Positions 27,980 through 36,503 of a DNA stretch of 64,000 nt are shown here, in pieces. The notes below the pieces were generated by a model. The model saw only the letters and a list, made by a program, of their open reading frames with translations, searched no databases and had not been told where the DNA came from. This DNA is from Parvibaculum sp040390855. Its GTDB lineage: Bacteria; Pseudomonadota; Alphaproteobacteria; Parvibaculales; Parvibaculaceae. A program made the translations under genes and the position numbers. Every line of letters begins with the position of its first letter. Within the stretch, counting starts at the first letter, position 1. The stretch is from positions 1 through 64,000 of the forward strand of contig JAZJXO010000028.1 in NCBI GenBank assembly GCA_040390855.1, read 5' to 3'.

Positions 27980-28007
27980 AAAGAAAAGGGCAGCCGCACG
28001 GCCGCCC
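27980..28007 (-). terminator. terminator after the FkbM-family gene
   Basis: On the minus strand GGGCGGC pairs with GCTGCCC (one G-U) around a CGTGCG loop and is followed by TTTTCTTT. It lies about 40 bases after the stop at 28048. Confidence 0.82.
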
Positions 28008-28047
28008 TGATCACAGTCGCAATTTCGAAATCTCTAAAGCAAGGGCC

Positions 28048-29364
28048 TTACGCCGCCTTGGCGACGAAATTGACCGCATTCACACAAGGAAAGGTCATAA
28101 CGACGCGATAATTATTGTCAGCGCACCAGGCTTCAAACTGGGGGATTTTCGGGCGAAAAACTTCAACCATGAGTGTCGGCTTGTCGCGGCCAATGATGCC
28201 TTTGGCGCCCTGCAGCACGTCAAATTCCATACCCTCGACGTCGATTTTCATAAAATCCACCTGCTCGCCTTTGAGCGTCTCATCCAGCGGGAAGACCTCA
28301 AGCTCGCCCGAACCTGCCTCAAGACGGGCGGCACCGAGATTGTTTTCACCCGGCAGCATCACCGAGAACTTGCCGTATTCAGCGCCCGCACCAATGCCGA
28401 TTCCACGCTTATCAATAACCGCTTCAAGCTTGTTGGCGTGAATGTTTTTGTCGAGCAGCGCCACGGCCACAGGATTGGGCTCGAAGGGAAAGATTTTCTT
28501 TGCCTCCAGATGCTGGGCGTAAAAGACGAGATGATTACCTATATTGGCCCCCACTTCGACAATCGTTTTGCCCATGCCGACAATGCTCTGAAGCACTTGC
28601 AGTTCTTTGATCTCAAAGAAAGTGCCGCGTCCGTGGCAGAACTGAATAATGTCGAAGGGATTATCCATCATAAAATAAGAGGTCTTGTTGTCGAAAGTCA
28701 CGTCGCAAACAATATCGCGGCCCTTGATGCGCTCCAGCACGATGGTCTCGACCGCCTTCGTCCAGTTTTCACCACCAACCGCATTCGGTGCCGGCTTTTG
28801 CGCCCGACGCTCAATCGCAAAAACACGCGCGACTTTCTCGCACACATGATGTTCCCAAAGATCGAGCAGATATTTGTGATCGGCACCAAGTGCGAGGCCG
28901 GTATCAAAACGCACGGCATCGGCAACCCCTGTGCGCACAAAATGCGCCAGGCTCACCGAGCGTTCCGGGAGGTAGCGCAACACATCTTCGATTCTGGTCG
29001 CAACCGTCGGCTGGGCCGGCATTAATTGAACATCTGGACTGCCAAGTAGATTGATAGCGATATTGCCCCATACCGCATCACGCTCGGCGTGATAGTTTTC
29101 CATGTCAGCAAATGCACCGACATTCATCAGATCAATGACATTGAGAAAAAAGAGCCAGTCGCAAGCCCGCGTCTTCGCAATGTCGATACCAAGATTGTGC
29201 CGTTCAGCCAGGCTCATCGCATCGGTCGTATCCCAGATCGGAATAGTATCATAAGCGGTAAACGGACCCGACCCCCTGACCCAAGCATCTTCAACAGACT
29301 GGACACACGCGTCGAAAAAATCCTGCTGGCCGGATGCAATGGGAACAATGACAGCACATTTCAT
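28048..29364 (-). CDS. two-domain glycosyltransferase-like / FkbM methyltransferase protein
   Basis: The 438 residues fall in two parts. The first about 215 (MKCAVIVPIASGQQDFFDACVQSVEDA...CDWLFFLNVIDLMNVGAF) look like a GT-A-type nucleotide-sugar domain of the family-2 kind, without a clear DxD. The C-terminal part is a SAM-dependent FkbM methyltransferase: VEVGANIGNHLVFYAQ, FPFEPNPVAVALLDKNI, FMKIDVEGMEFDVLQGA, LMVEVFRP. It probably methylates a sugar of an exported glycan. It lies 22 bases after a glycosyltransferase gene in the same operon and is closed by a terminator. Confidence 0.8.
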   Translation of the reverse strand: MKCAVIVPIASGQQDFFDACVQSVEDAWVRGSGPFTAYDTIPIWDTTDAMSLAERHNLGIDIAKTRACDWLFFLNVIDLMNVGAFADMENYHAERDAVWGNIAINLLGSPDVQLMPAQPTVATRIEDVLRYLPERSVSLAHFVRTGVADAVRFDTGLALGADHKYLLDLWEHHVCEKVARVFAIERRAQKPAPNAVGGENWTKAVETIVLERIKGRDIVCDVTFDNKTSYFMMDNPFDIIQFCHGRGTFFEIKELQVLQSIVGMGKTIVEVGANIGNHLVFYAQHLEAKKIFPFEPNPVAVALLDKNIHANKLEAVIDKRGIGIGAGAEYGKFSVMLPGENNLGAARLEAGSGELEVFPLDETLKGEQVDFMKIDVEGMEFDVLQGAKGIIGRDKPTLMVEVFRPKIPQFEAWCADNNYRVVMTFPCVNAVNFVAKAA

Positions 29365-29386
29365 GGTCTAGACTTTCCGTTACGGC

Positions 29387-30067
29387 TCAACGCCAATGTT
29401 CTTGGACCCAGGGCACTTGTGGCAATTCATGGGGCTTTGGCCGACCGTGAAAATTCACAATACGGACGGATGGACGCAGCGTGTTGGGCACATTGAGGTT
29501 CCCGCCTTCGGTTTCACAGACTTCAAACCGAAAAGATTGCACAGCGCTGGGCACAGCTTCATCAACGAAATAAACGTCCTTCATCTGCTGCCAGACATAA
29601 AGCTGATCGCCACCTTCAAGATCAAACACACCCGGCATATCGCGGCAGAACGCGTCGTAAATAAAGGTCAACTCACCTGCATTGTAATAGAGCCACGACG
29701 AATTCATCTGCGATCCCATCCAGCGGATCGGATCGCGATAGGCACAAAGCCGGGCGCGTGATTTGCGACAAGCAGCAATGAGAAGCGCCAGATCGCCGAG
29801 CAAAATCTGGTCAATATCGAGATAAAGCGTTTCACCTTGCGGGACATGCGGCGAAAACAGGAAAATCTTGTTCCACCAACCTGGCACATCCATCGGCGGC
29901 GCAATCACGGCGATCTCGGGATCAAGCCCCGCACCATCTTCGGTGATGCAGTAAAGATCGAACGGTTCATGCAAATGCCGCTTCAGCATCGCATACATGC
30001 GGTTCACATAGTCGACCGGATAGGCTGTCCCGTATTTGACAGTCGCCACGTTCAATCTAGAAGCCAT
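29387..30067 (-). CDS. glycosyltransferase, GT-A fold (GT8-like)
   Basis: The 226-residue cytoplasmic protein has VATVKYGTAYPVDYVNRMYAML near the N-terminus, the metal/nucleotide motif TLYLDIDQILLGDL (DxD), and GGDQLYVWQQM plus a C-terminal VNFHGRPKPHEL, as in nucleotide-sugar transferases. It is a likely partner of the FkbM protein in decorating a surface glycan. No glycan synthesis or export genes lie next to it. A perfect CtrA-type box lies 46-60 bases upstream. Confidence 0.78.
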   Translation of the reverse strand: MASRLNVATVKYGTAYPVDYVNRMYAMLKRHLHEPFDLYCITEDGAGLDPEIAVIAPPMDVPGWWNKIFLFSPHVPQGETLYLDIDQILLGDLALLIAACRKSRARLCAYRDPIRWMGSQMNSSWLYYNAGELTFIYDAFCRDMPGVFDLEGGDQLYVWQQMKDVYFVDEAVPSAVQSFRFEVCETEGGNLNVPNTLRPSVRIVNFHGRPKPHELPQVPWVQEHWR

Positions 30068-30112
30068 TTTGCCCTCGCCACCACTTCAGAGCTGATTAAT
30101 GCCCGATGATGG

Positions 30113-30127
30113 TTAAGTCCGGGTTAA
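30113..30127 (-). promoter_or_regulatory. perfect CtrA-type box (TTAA-N7-TTAA)
   Basis: On the minus strand TTAACCCGGACTTAA lies 46-60 bases upstream of the glycosyltransferase start and 18 bases past the priA stop. In Caulobacter and relatives the master cell-cycle regulator CtrA binds TTAA-N7-TTAA at promoters. The placement suits activation of the two-gene glycan operon. Confidence 0.55.
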
Positions 30128-30144
30128 CTATAATCCGGCCAAGC

Positions 30145-32322
30145 CTAGAGGAAACTGTAAGGATCAATATCCACCGACACGCGCACAGGCACAGGGACTT
30201 TGAGCCGCGACAACCACGCCACCATATAGGCTTGGATATTGATCTGGCGTCCGGCCTTGACGAGAAATCTGAGCCGCGTACGGCCTCTGAGCAAGGCAAG
30301 CGGCGCGGGAGCGGGGCCGAGAACAGCGACGTCATCGGTCTGCGGTACGGCTCGCGCCATCTCGCGCGCAAAGCTCACGGCAAGTGCGGCATTTTCAGAC
30401 GAGACCACAACACCGGCAAGTCGACCGAACGGCGGCAGCTTCACGCGTTCGCGCGCTTCACTCTCACGCGCCAGAAACGCGTCACGGTCGCCCGCGATAA
30501 GCGCCCGCATCACCGAATGCTCCGGCATATAGGTCTGGAGATAAACACGACCCTTGCGGCTCTCGCGGCCCGCACGGCCCGCCACCTGTTGCAAAAGCTG
30601 GAACGTGCGCTCGGCAGCGCGCAGATCACCGTTTTCCAACCCCAGATCAGCATCCACCACACCAACCACCGTGAGCCACGGAAAGTGATGCCCCTTGGCG
30701 ACAATCTGCGTGCCGATAACAATGTCGATCTCGCGCCGCTCGACGGTCGCAAAGGCCTCTTGCGTCGATTGTGGTCCGCGCAATGCATCGCTTGACAGGA
30801 GCGCGACGCGCGCATCGGGAAATTTTTCAGCCACTTCTTCGGCAATGCGCTCCACACCGGGACCGCAAGCGACCAATGAATTCTCCGCGTTGCACGAAGG
30901 ACAGTTTTTCGGCACGGCGGATGTATAACCGCAATGATGGCAGACCAGCTCTTTGCGAAAGCGATGCTCGACGAGCCATGCCGAACATTGCGGACATTCG
31001 ATCCGGTGCCCGCAGGTCCGGCACAAGGTCAATGGCGCATAGCCGCGACGATTGAGGAACAGCATCGACTGCTCGCCTGCGGCAAAAGCCTTAGCCATTT
31101 CCGCGATGAGCTTCGGCGCAATCCATTGCCCGCGCTCCGGCGGGTCCTGGCGCATATCAATCGCAATAATCTGCGGAAGCTCCGCCTGCCCGTGCCGCTC
31201 GGTCAGCGCCACGCGCTCATAGCGCCCCTGCTCGACATTAACGACTGTTTCGAGCGACGGTGTCGCCGAACTCAAGATCACAGGAAAGCCCGCAAGCGAG
31301 GCCCGTACCACGGCCATATCACGCGCATGATAATTGACGCCTTCGTCCTGCTTGAAGGCCGCTTCATGCTCTTCATCGACAACGATGAGACCCAAATCCG
31401 CAAAAGGCAAAAACAAAGCTGAACGTGCACCCACAACAACCCGCGCACGCCCCTCTGCCACACCGCGCCAAACCCGCGTACGCTCCCGCGTCGACAATTC
31501 CGAATGCCATTCGGCAGGCTTCACACCAAAGCGGTTTTCAAACCGCATGAGAAATTGCGAGGTGAGCGCGATCTCCGGCAACAGGATCAGCGCCTGCTTG
31601 CCGAGGCGCAAGGCTTCGGCCACCGCTTCAAAATAGACTTCTGTTTTTCCAGATCCCGTCACACCATCAAGCAACAGGCCTGCATATTTCTGTGCGGATA
31701 CCCGCCCGACCAGAATATCCGCCGCCCTCTTCTGTTCAGCCGACAGCGCCTGCCCGCGCGGCGACAATTCAACCTGCGGAAAATCCGCATCCGCAGGTAT
31801 CTCGACAGGCGACAAAGTGCCCGCCTCCACAAGCCCGCGCACCACACTATCGGAAACCGCCGTCTCGTCGGCAATCTCGCGCACCGTGCGCAGAACTTCA
31901 TCCGCGATATGCGCCACCACACGTTCGCGTGCCGGTGTCATCCGGGCCGGTCGCAGATCCGTGAGCCCGTAGGCCACATGCATCTTTGCAGGTTCCAGTG
32001 CCGACGGTGCGCGAAGCGCGAGCCGCAACACCGCGCCGCGCGTGTTCAGTGTGTAGCCCGCCATCCAGTCGATAAAGGCGCGAAGCTCCGCCGTCATAGG
32101 CGGCACATCCATCACCTGGATAATGTTTTTGAGTTTCTTTTCATCGAACTTGCCCGAGGCCTCACCCCAGACAATGCCGTAAAGACGCTGCGCACCGAAG
32201 GGCACCACAACGCAAGTGCCGGGCCCCACATGCATCCCGTCGGGCACCGCATAGTCATAAGGTTCCGGCAGCGCCAGAGGCACCAGCACAGAAACAGTTT
32301 TTCTATGAGGGTTAATGCTCAT
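30145..32322 (-). CDS. priA: primosomal protein N' (replication restart helicase)
   Basis: This 3'-5' DNA helicase reloads the replisome on stalled forks. The 725 residues show the N-terminal DNA-binding domain (VSVLVPLALPEPYDYAVPDG), Walker A LLDGVTGSGKTEVYFEAV, box II LIVVDEEHEAAFKQDE, SATPSLET, and four CxxC pairs for two zincs (LCRTCGH, CPQCSA, CHHCGY, CPSCNA). Helicase C-terminal motifs such as IVIGTQIVAKGHHFPWLTVVGVVDAD and QVAGRAGR follow. The ATG at 32322 is preferred over the TTG one codon upstream. The gene stands alone. Confidence 0.97.
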   Translation of the reverse strand: MSINPHRKTVSVLVPLALPEPYDYAVPDGMHVGPGTCVVVPFGAQRLYGIVWGEASGKFDEKKLKNIIQVMDVPPMTAELRAFIDWMAGYTLNTRGAVLRLALRAPSALEPAKMHVAYGLTDLRPARMTPARERVVAHIADEVLRTVREIADETAVSDSVVRGLVEAGTLSPVEIPADADFPQVELSPRGQALSAEQKRAADILVGRVSAQKYAGLLLDGVTGSGKTEVYFEAVAEALRLGKQALILLPEIALTSQFLMRFENRFGVKPAEWHSELSTRERTRVWRGVAEGRARVVVGARSALFLPFADLGLIVVDEEHEAAFKQDEGVNYHARDMAVVRASLAGFPVILSSATPSLETVVNVEQGRYERVALTERHGQAELPQIIAIDMRQDPPERGQWIAPKLIAEMAKAFAAGEQSMLFLNRRGYAPLTLCRTCGHRIECPQCSAWLVEHRFRKELVCHHCGYTSAVPKNCPSCNAENSLVACGPGVERIAEEVAEKFPDARVALLSSDALRGPQSTQEAFATVERREIDIVIGTQIVAKGHHFPWLTVVGVVDADLGLENGDLRAAERTFQLLQQVAGRAGRESRKGRVYLQTYMPEHSVMRALIAGDRDAFLARESEARERVKLPPFGRLAGVVVSSENAALAVSFAREMARAVPQTDDVAVLGPAPAPLALLRGRTRLRFLVKAGRQINIQAYMVAWLSRLKVPVPVRVSVDIDPYSFL

Positions 32323-32535
32323 CAATCAACGGGGCCAAATGAATGCAATCCAGAATGAACCTATAGACTTCAAACTGCACATACCACCGTTCCGCCTCCG
32401 ATTCGTTTTCGTCCTTTGCAAGCAAACAAAATCGCGCCGTTAACGAAAGACCTATTGCACTCCGGCGCAAGAACGATTGTCATGCGTCCTCAGGCGGGGT
32501 GCCTCCCTTACATGCGACGAGAGACCGGAACAGAC

Positions 32536-33189
32536 ATGAAATTTTTTGTGGACACGGCTGACATTGCCGACATCAAGGATCTGGCCTCGACCGGGATGCT
32601 CGACGGCGTGACGACCAATCCGTCCCTCATCGCAAAGTCGGGCCGCAATTTCATCGAAGTCGTTTCCGAAATCTGCACCATCGTGGACGGACCTGTGAGC
32701 GCGGAAGTCACAGCGCTCGATCACGCGACCATGCTCGCCGAGGGGCGCAAGCTCGCCAATCTCGCGCCGAATATCGCCGTTAAAGTACCGCTCACATGGG
32801 ACGGACTCAAAACCTGCAAAGTGTTGAGCGATGACGGCATCATGGTAAACGTGACGCTCTGCTTCTCCGCCAATCAGGCGCTGCTTGCCGCCAAGGCCGG
32901 TGCGACTTTCATCTCGCCCTTCATCGGACGCCTCGACGACATTAACCTCGATGGCCTCGAACTCATCGAAGAGATCCGCACCATTTACGACAATTACGGT
33001 TTTGAGACCGAGATTCTTGCAGCCTCCATCCGCACCGCCAATCATGTAAAAGACGTCGCCCTTATCGGTGCCGATGTCGCCACCGTACCGCCGGCCGTGT
33101 TGCGTGGGCTCATTACACATCCGTTAACCGACAAAGGGCTCGAACAGTTCCTCGCCGATTGGAAAAAAACGGGACAAAAGATTCTATGA
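32536..33189 (+). CDS. transaldolase / fructose-6-phosphate aldolase family protein
   Basis: The 217-residue protein is of the short transaldolase (TalC/FSA-like) type: MKFFVDTADIADIKDLASTGMLDGVTTNPSLI, KVPLTWDGLKTCK with the Schiff-base lysine, NVTLCFSANQALLAAKAGATFISPFIGRLDD, and EILAASIRTANHVKDVALIGADVATVP. It either moves dihydroxyacetone units between sugar phosphates in the pentose phosphate pathway or cleaves fructose-6-phosphate; sequence alone does not decide. The frame is open to 32416, but the family N-terminus begins at 32536. It is flanked by priA on the other strand. Confidence 0.93.
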   Translation: MKFFVDTADIADIKDLASTGMLDGVTTNPSLIAKSGRNFIEVVSEICTIVDGPVSAEVTALDHATMLAEGRKLANLAPNIAVKVPLTWDGLKTCKVLSDDGIMVNVTLCFSANQALLAAKAGATFISPFIGRLDDINLDGLELIEEIRTIYDNYGFETEILAASIRTANHVKDVALIGADVATVPPAVLRGLITHPLTDKGLEQFLADWKKTGQKIL

Positions 33190-33333
33190 TTTGTTTCGAA
33201 CTCAACCATGTCTTTTAACTTCTAAAAAGTGGTTTGCTGACAAGATGCGTCAGTTGGATGACGGGACAGGATTGACCCGTATCGCGTTTAAGGCAGCCCT
33301 CAGAAGAAGGGCAGGCTGTTCAGGAGAAAACGT

Positions 33334-34071
33334 ATGATTGAGTATAACGACCGCACAGACGACGCCCCGATCAAACGCTCGACACCGAGCCTTGACGCGA
33401 GTGACGTGCGTTCATTCCTTCTTCTCAATCCCGATTTCGTTTTGCATGATGCAGAACTTCTCGCCCAGATGATGCCCGCGCGCGACGACGGCGAAAACGT
33501 CGTCGACATGCAGTCCTTCGTCATCACCAAATTGCAGCGTCAGGTCCGCACCTTGCGTGACATCCAGACCGACCTGATCGAAGCCTCCTCGCTCAACTCC
33601 CTCGCGCGCGAGCAGGTACACGCCGCAGCGCTTGCGATGCTTGATGCACAAAGTTTCGACGCGCTTGTTGAATATATCACGCTACCCGACGGGCTTGCCG
33701 CCACGCTGGGCCTCGCGTCTGCCACCATCTGCATGGAAGCGACAGGTCGCGTCAGCCGCGCCGACACAATCGGCATCCGCCTACTGGAGCGCGGGGGCGT
33801 CGCGCGCATGATGGGCGGCACACATGATTATCGCCTCGTTGCCAATGTGCAAGGCTCAACCGGCCTCTATGGCGACCGCGCCCATGATGTGCGCTCCGAA
33901 GCGCTCGTGCGTCTCGAATTCAGCCGCATCACCCCGCCCGGACTTCTGGCGCTCGGTGGCCGCGACATGGATCAGTTCCACCCCGATCAGGCCGCCGACC
34001 TTCTGGAATTTCTCGCCCGGATCGTCGAGCGCTGTGTGCGCCTATGGCTCGACCTGCCGCCGCAACTCTGA
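33334..34071 (+). CDS. DUF484 family protein
   Basis: The 245 residues match DUF484: an N-terminal helical segment (DVRSFLLLNPDFVLHDAELLAQMMP), a coiled coil (VITKLQRQVRTLRDIQTDLIEASSLN) and a GAF-like C-terminal domain. Genes of this family usually stand directly before xerC, as here, where the two overlap by 28 bases. Function is unknown; association with chromosome dimer resolution is inferred from linkage only. A purine-rich CAGGAGAAAACGT precedes the ATG. Confidence 0.88.
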   Translation: MIEYNDRTDDAPIKRSTPSLDASDVRSFLLLNPDFVLHDAELLAQMMPARDDGENVVDMQSFVITKLQRQVRTLRDIQTDLIEASSLNSLAREQVHAAALAMLDAQSFDALVEYITLPDGLAATLGLASATICMEATGRVSRADTIGIRLLERGGVARMMGGTHDYRLVANVQGSTGLYGDRAHDVRSEALVRLEFSRITPPGLLALGGRDMDQFHPDQAADLLEFLARIVERCVRLWLDLPPQL

Positions 34072-35057
34072 CCATCGCCCCCACACCCGACGAAGCCGCG
34101 GGCTCCGTTGTCGCATCAGCCGATCTGCGCGCCGAAATCCGCAACTGGTATGCCCATCTCATGGGCGAGAAGCGTCTGGCCGCATTGAGCCTCATCGCCT
34201 ATCACCGCGATGTCGCGAGCTTTTTCGATTTTTTATGCGACCATCTGGGCGGCCCCGCCGACCTCGCCGCCATCCGCGATCTTCACTTGCGCGATTTTCG
34301 CAGCTTCCTCGCCAAACGCCGCAATGACGGCATGACAAGCCGCTCGCTTGCCCGCGTCACGTCGAGCTTGCGCTCACTCTTCCGCTATCTCGACCGCAAC
34401 GGACTTACCTCGTCGGCTGCCCTCAAAGCGCTCCGTACACCGAAGATTCCGCATTCTGTCCCGAAGGCCCTCTCGCCAAAAGACGCCAAAGCGCTCATCG
34501 CCGACACAGGCGCTAATGACGATTTGCCATGGGTCGCCGCGCGCAACGCCGCGATCCTGACGCTACTTTATGGCTGCGGGCTCCGCATTGCGGAAGCGCT
34601 CAGCCTCACGCGCGGTGAGGCCCCGCTGCCCGACGTCATGCGCATCACGGGCAAAGGCAACAAGGAGCGCCTCGTGCCGGTACTGCCCGTCGCGCGCGCT
34701 GCTGTCGAAACCTATCTGGAACTGACGCCCCATGGTCTAGCACCCAACGATCCACTTTTTACCGGCATCCGTGGCGCAAAACTGAACCCGCGCGAAGTCT
34801 CCGGCCTCGTCGCGCACTTGCGCCGCCGCCTGCAACTCCCCGAAAGCGTAACACCCCACGCATTGCGCCACAGCTTCGCCACCCACCTTCTCTCAGACGG
34901 CGGCGATCTCAGGACCATTCAGGAACTTTTGGGTCATGCGTCGCTCAAAACCACGCAGATCTACACCGAGGTCGATACGGTGCGGTTGCTCGACGTCTAT
35001 GACAAGGCGCATCCAGGTGCACAGAAGAAAGCAAAAACTCTCCCCCCCGCCCGTTAG
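34044..35057 (+). CDS. xerC: tyrosine recombinase XerC
   Basis: With XerD it resolves chromosome dimers at dif during division. The 337-residue protein has the SAM-like core-binding domain (about 25-125, LRAEIRNWYAHLMGEKRLAALSLIAYHRD) and the catalytic domain. The latter shows Arg in YGCGLRIAEAL, Lys in GKGNKERLVP, HALRHSFATHLL (His and Arg), LGHASLKTTQIYTEV with the second His and the Tyr nucleophile. It starts inside the DUF484 gene. It ends 25 bases from lpd on the other strand. Confidence 0.95.
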   Translation: MARPAAATLTIAPTPDEAAGSVVASADLRAEIRNWYAHLMGEKRLAALSLIAYHRDVASFFDFLCDHLGGPADLAAIRDLHLRDFRSFLAKRRNDGMTSRSLARVTSSLRSLFRYLDRNGLTSSAALKALRTPKIPHSVPKALSPKDAKALIADTGANDDLPWVAARNAAILTLLYGCGLRIAEALSLTRGEAPLPDVMRITGKGNKERLVPVLPVARAAVETYLELTPHGLAPNDPLFTGIRGAKLNPREVSGLVAHLRRRLQLPESVTPHALRHSFATHLLSDGGDLRTIQELLGHASLKTTQIYTEVDTVRLLDVYDKAHPGAQKKAKTLPPAR

Positions 35058-35082
35058 GGGAGAGGGCAGCAGGAGAAACAGA

Positions 35083-36474
35083 TCACATATGGATAGGCAA
35101 TCCCGTCACAGCGAGCGCCGCTTCCTTGACCGCTTCCGAAAGCGTCGGATGGGCAAAGCACATGCGCGAAATATCCTCTGACGAGCCGACAAATTCCATT
35201 GTGACAACCGCTTCGTGAATAAGCTCGCCCGCATTCGCCCCGATAATGTGAACGCCGAGCACGCGGTCTGTCGCCTTGTCCGCAATGATCTTCACAAAGC
35301 CTTCGGTTGTCTTGTTGGCCTTGGCGCGGCCGTTCGCCGTGAAGGGAAACTTGCCCACATTATATTCAATACCTTCGGCTTTCAGCGCCTCTTCCGTCTT
35401 GCCGACGCTCGCGACCTCCGGCGATGTATAGACAACACCGGGAATGACATCGTAATTCACCGCGCCGTAGTGACCAGCGAGACGCTCGGCCAGAGCCACG
35501 CCCTCTTCCATCGCCTTATGCGCGAGCATCGGACCGGCAATCACATCACCGATCGCGTAAACGCCATCGACATTGGTTTTGAACGAAGCGTCCACCACAA
35601 CGCGTCCGCGCTTGTCGGTGGCAATGCCTGCGGCTTCCAGCCCCAGACCTTTGGTGAAAGCCGCGCGACCCACAGCCACAAGTACAATGTCCGCCTCAAG
35701 CACAGTGGTCGCGCCCCCGGCGGCAGGCTCGACACTCACCTTCAATCCACCCTTGGTCTTTTCAACCTTGGTGACTTTCGAGCCGAGCTTGAAATCGAAG
35801 CCCTGCTTTTTCAGAATGCGCGTGAAGTTCTTGACGACCTCGCCGTCCATGCCGGGCAGGATCGCGTCGAGAAACTCAACAACCTGGACCTTCGCACCGA
35901 GGCGACCCCAGACCGACCCAAGCTCCAGCCCGATGACGCCGCCACCGATGACAAGCAGGCGCTCGGGCACCTTGTCGAGCAGCAAGGCGCCGGTCGATGA
36001 GACGATCTGTTTTTCATCAATCTCGATACCGGGCAGACGCGCCACATCCGATCCCGTCGCAATGACAATGTGCTTGGCTTCGAGCACACGCGTACCGACC
36101 TTGACCTTGCCGGTACCGGCAACCAAGCCCTCGCCCTTCACCCATTCGATCTTGTTCTTCTTGAAAAGAAACTCGATCCCCTTGGTGTTGCCGTCCACCG
36201 CTTCGTCCTTGAAGGCGAGCAACTGCTTCACGTTGATCTTCGCCGCGCCGACCTCGATCCCCATGCCGGGAAAAGCGTGTGTCACTTCGTCAAAAAGTTC
36301 AGACGCATGGAGCAGCGCTTTCGACGGGATGCAACCGATATTGAGGCAGGTGCCGCCCAGCGTCGGGTTCTTTTCGACGCAGGCAACCGAAAGTCCGAGC
36401 TGCGCTGCCTTGATCGCACATTCATAGCCGCCGGGGCCTGCGCCAATCACCACAAGGTCGAATTGATCGGCCAT
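35083..36474 (-). CDS. lpd: dihydrolipoamide dehydrogenase (E3)
   Basis: This flavoprotein reoxidises lipoamide of the 2-oxoglutarate (and possibly pyruvate) dehydrogenase complex with NAD. The 463 residues include the FAD-binding GAGPGGYECAIKAAQLG, redox disulfide GGTCLNIGCIPSKALLH, NAD site VIGGGVIGLELGSVWGRLG, YAIGDVIAGPMLAHKA and the C-terminal His-Glu pair in CFAHPTLSEAVKEA. It is the last gene of sucCD-sucAB-lpd, 29 bases after sucB. Confidence 0.97.
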   Translation of the reverse strand: MADQFDLVVIGAGPGGYECAIKAAQLGLSVACVEKNPTLGGTCLNIGCIPSKALLHASELFDEVTHAFPGMGIEVGAAKINVKQLLAFKDEAVDGNTKGIEFLFKKNKIEWVKGEGLVAGTGKVKVGTRVLEAKHIVIATGSDVARLPGIEIDEKQIVSSTGALLLDKVPERLLVIGGGVIGLELGSVWGRLGAKVQVVEFLDAILPGMDGEVVKNFTRILKKQGFDFKLGSKVTKVEKTKGGLKVSVEPAAGGATTVLEADIVLVAVGRAAFTKGLGLEAAGIATDKRGRVVVDASFKTNVDGVYAIGDVIAGPMLAHKAMEEGVALAERLAGHYGAVNYDVIPGVVYTSPEVASVGKTEEALKAEGIEYNVGKFPFTANGRAKANKTTEGFVKIIADKATDRVLGVHIIGANAGELIHEAVVTMEFVGSSEDISRMCFAHPTLSEAVKEAALAVTGLPIHM

Positions 36475-36503
36475 TTATCGTCTCCCGGAGAAAATGCAAA
36501 AAA

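Noticed and set aside
27892..29025. 377-codon open frame on the plus strand
   Set aside because: Antisense to the FkbM-family gene, whose SAM-binding motifs are clear.
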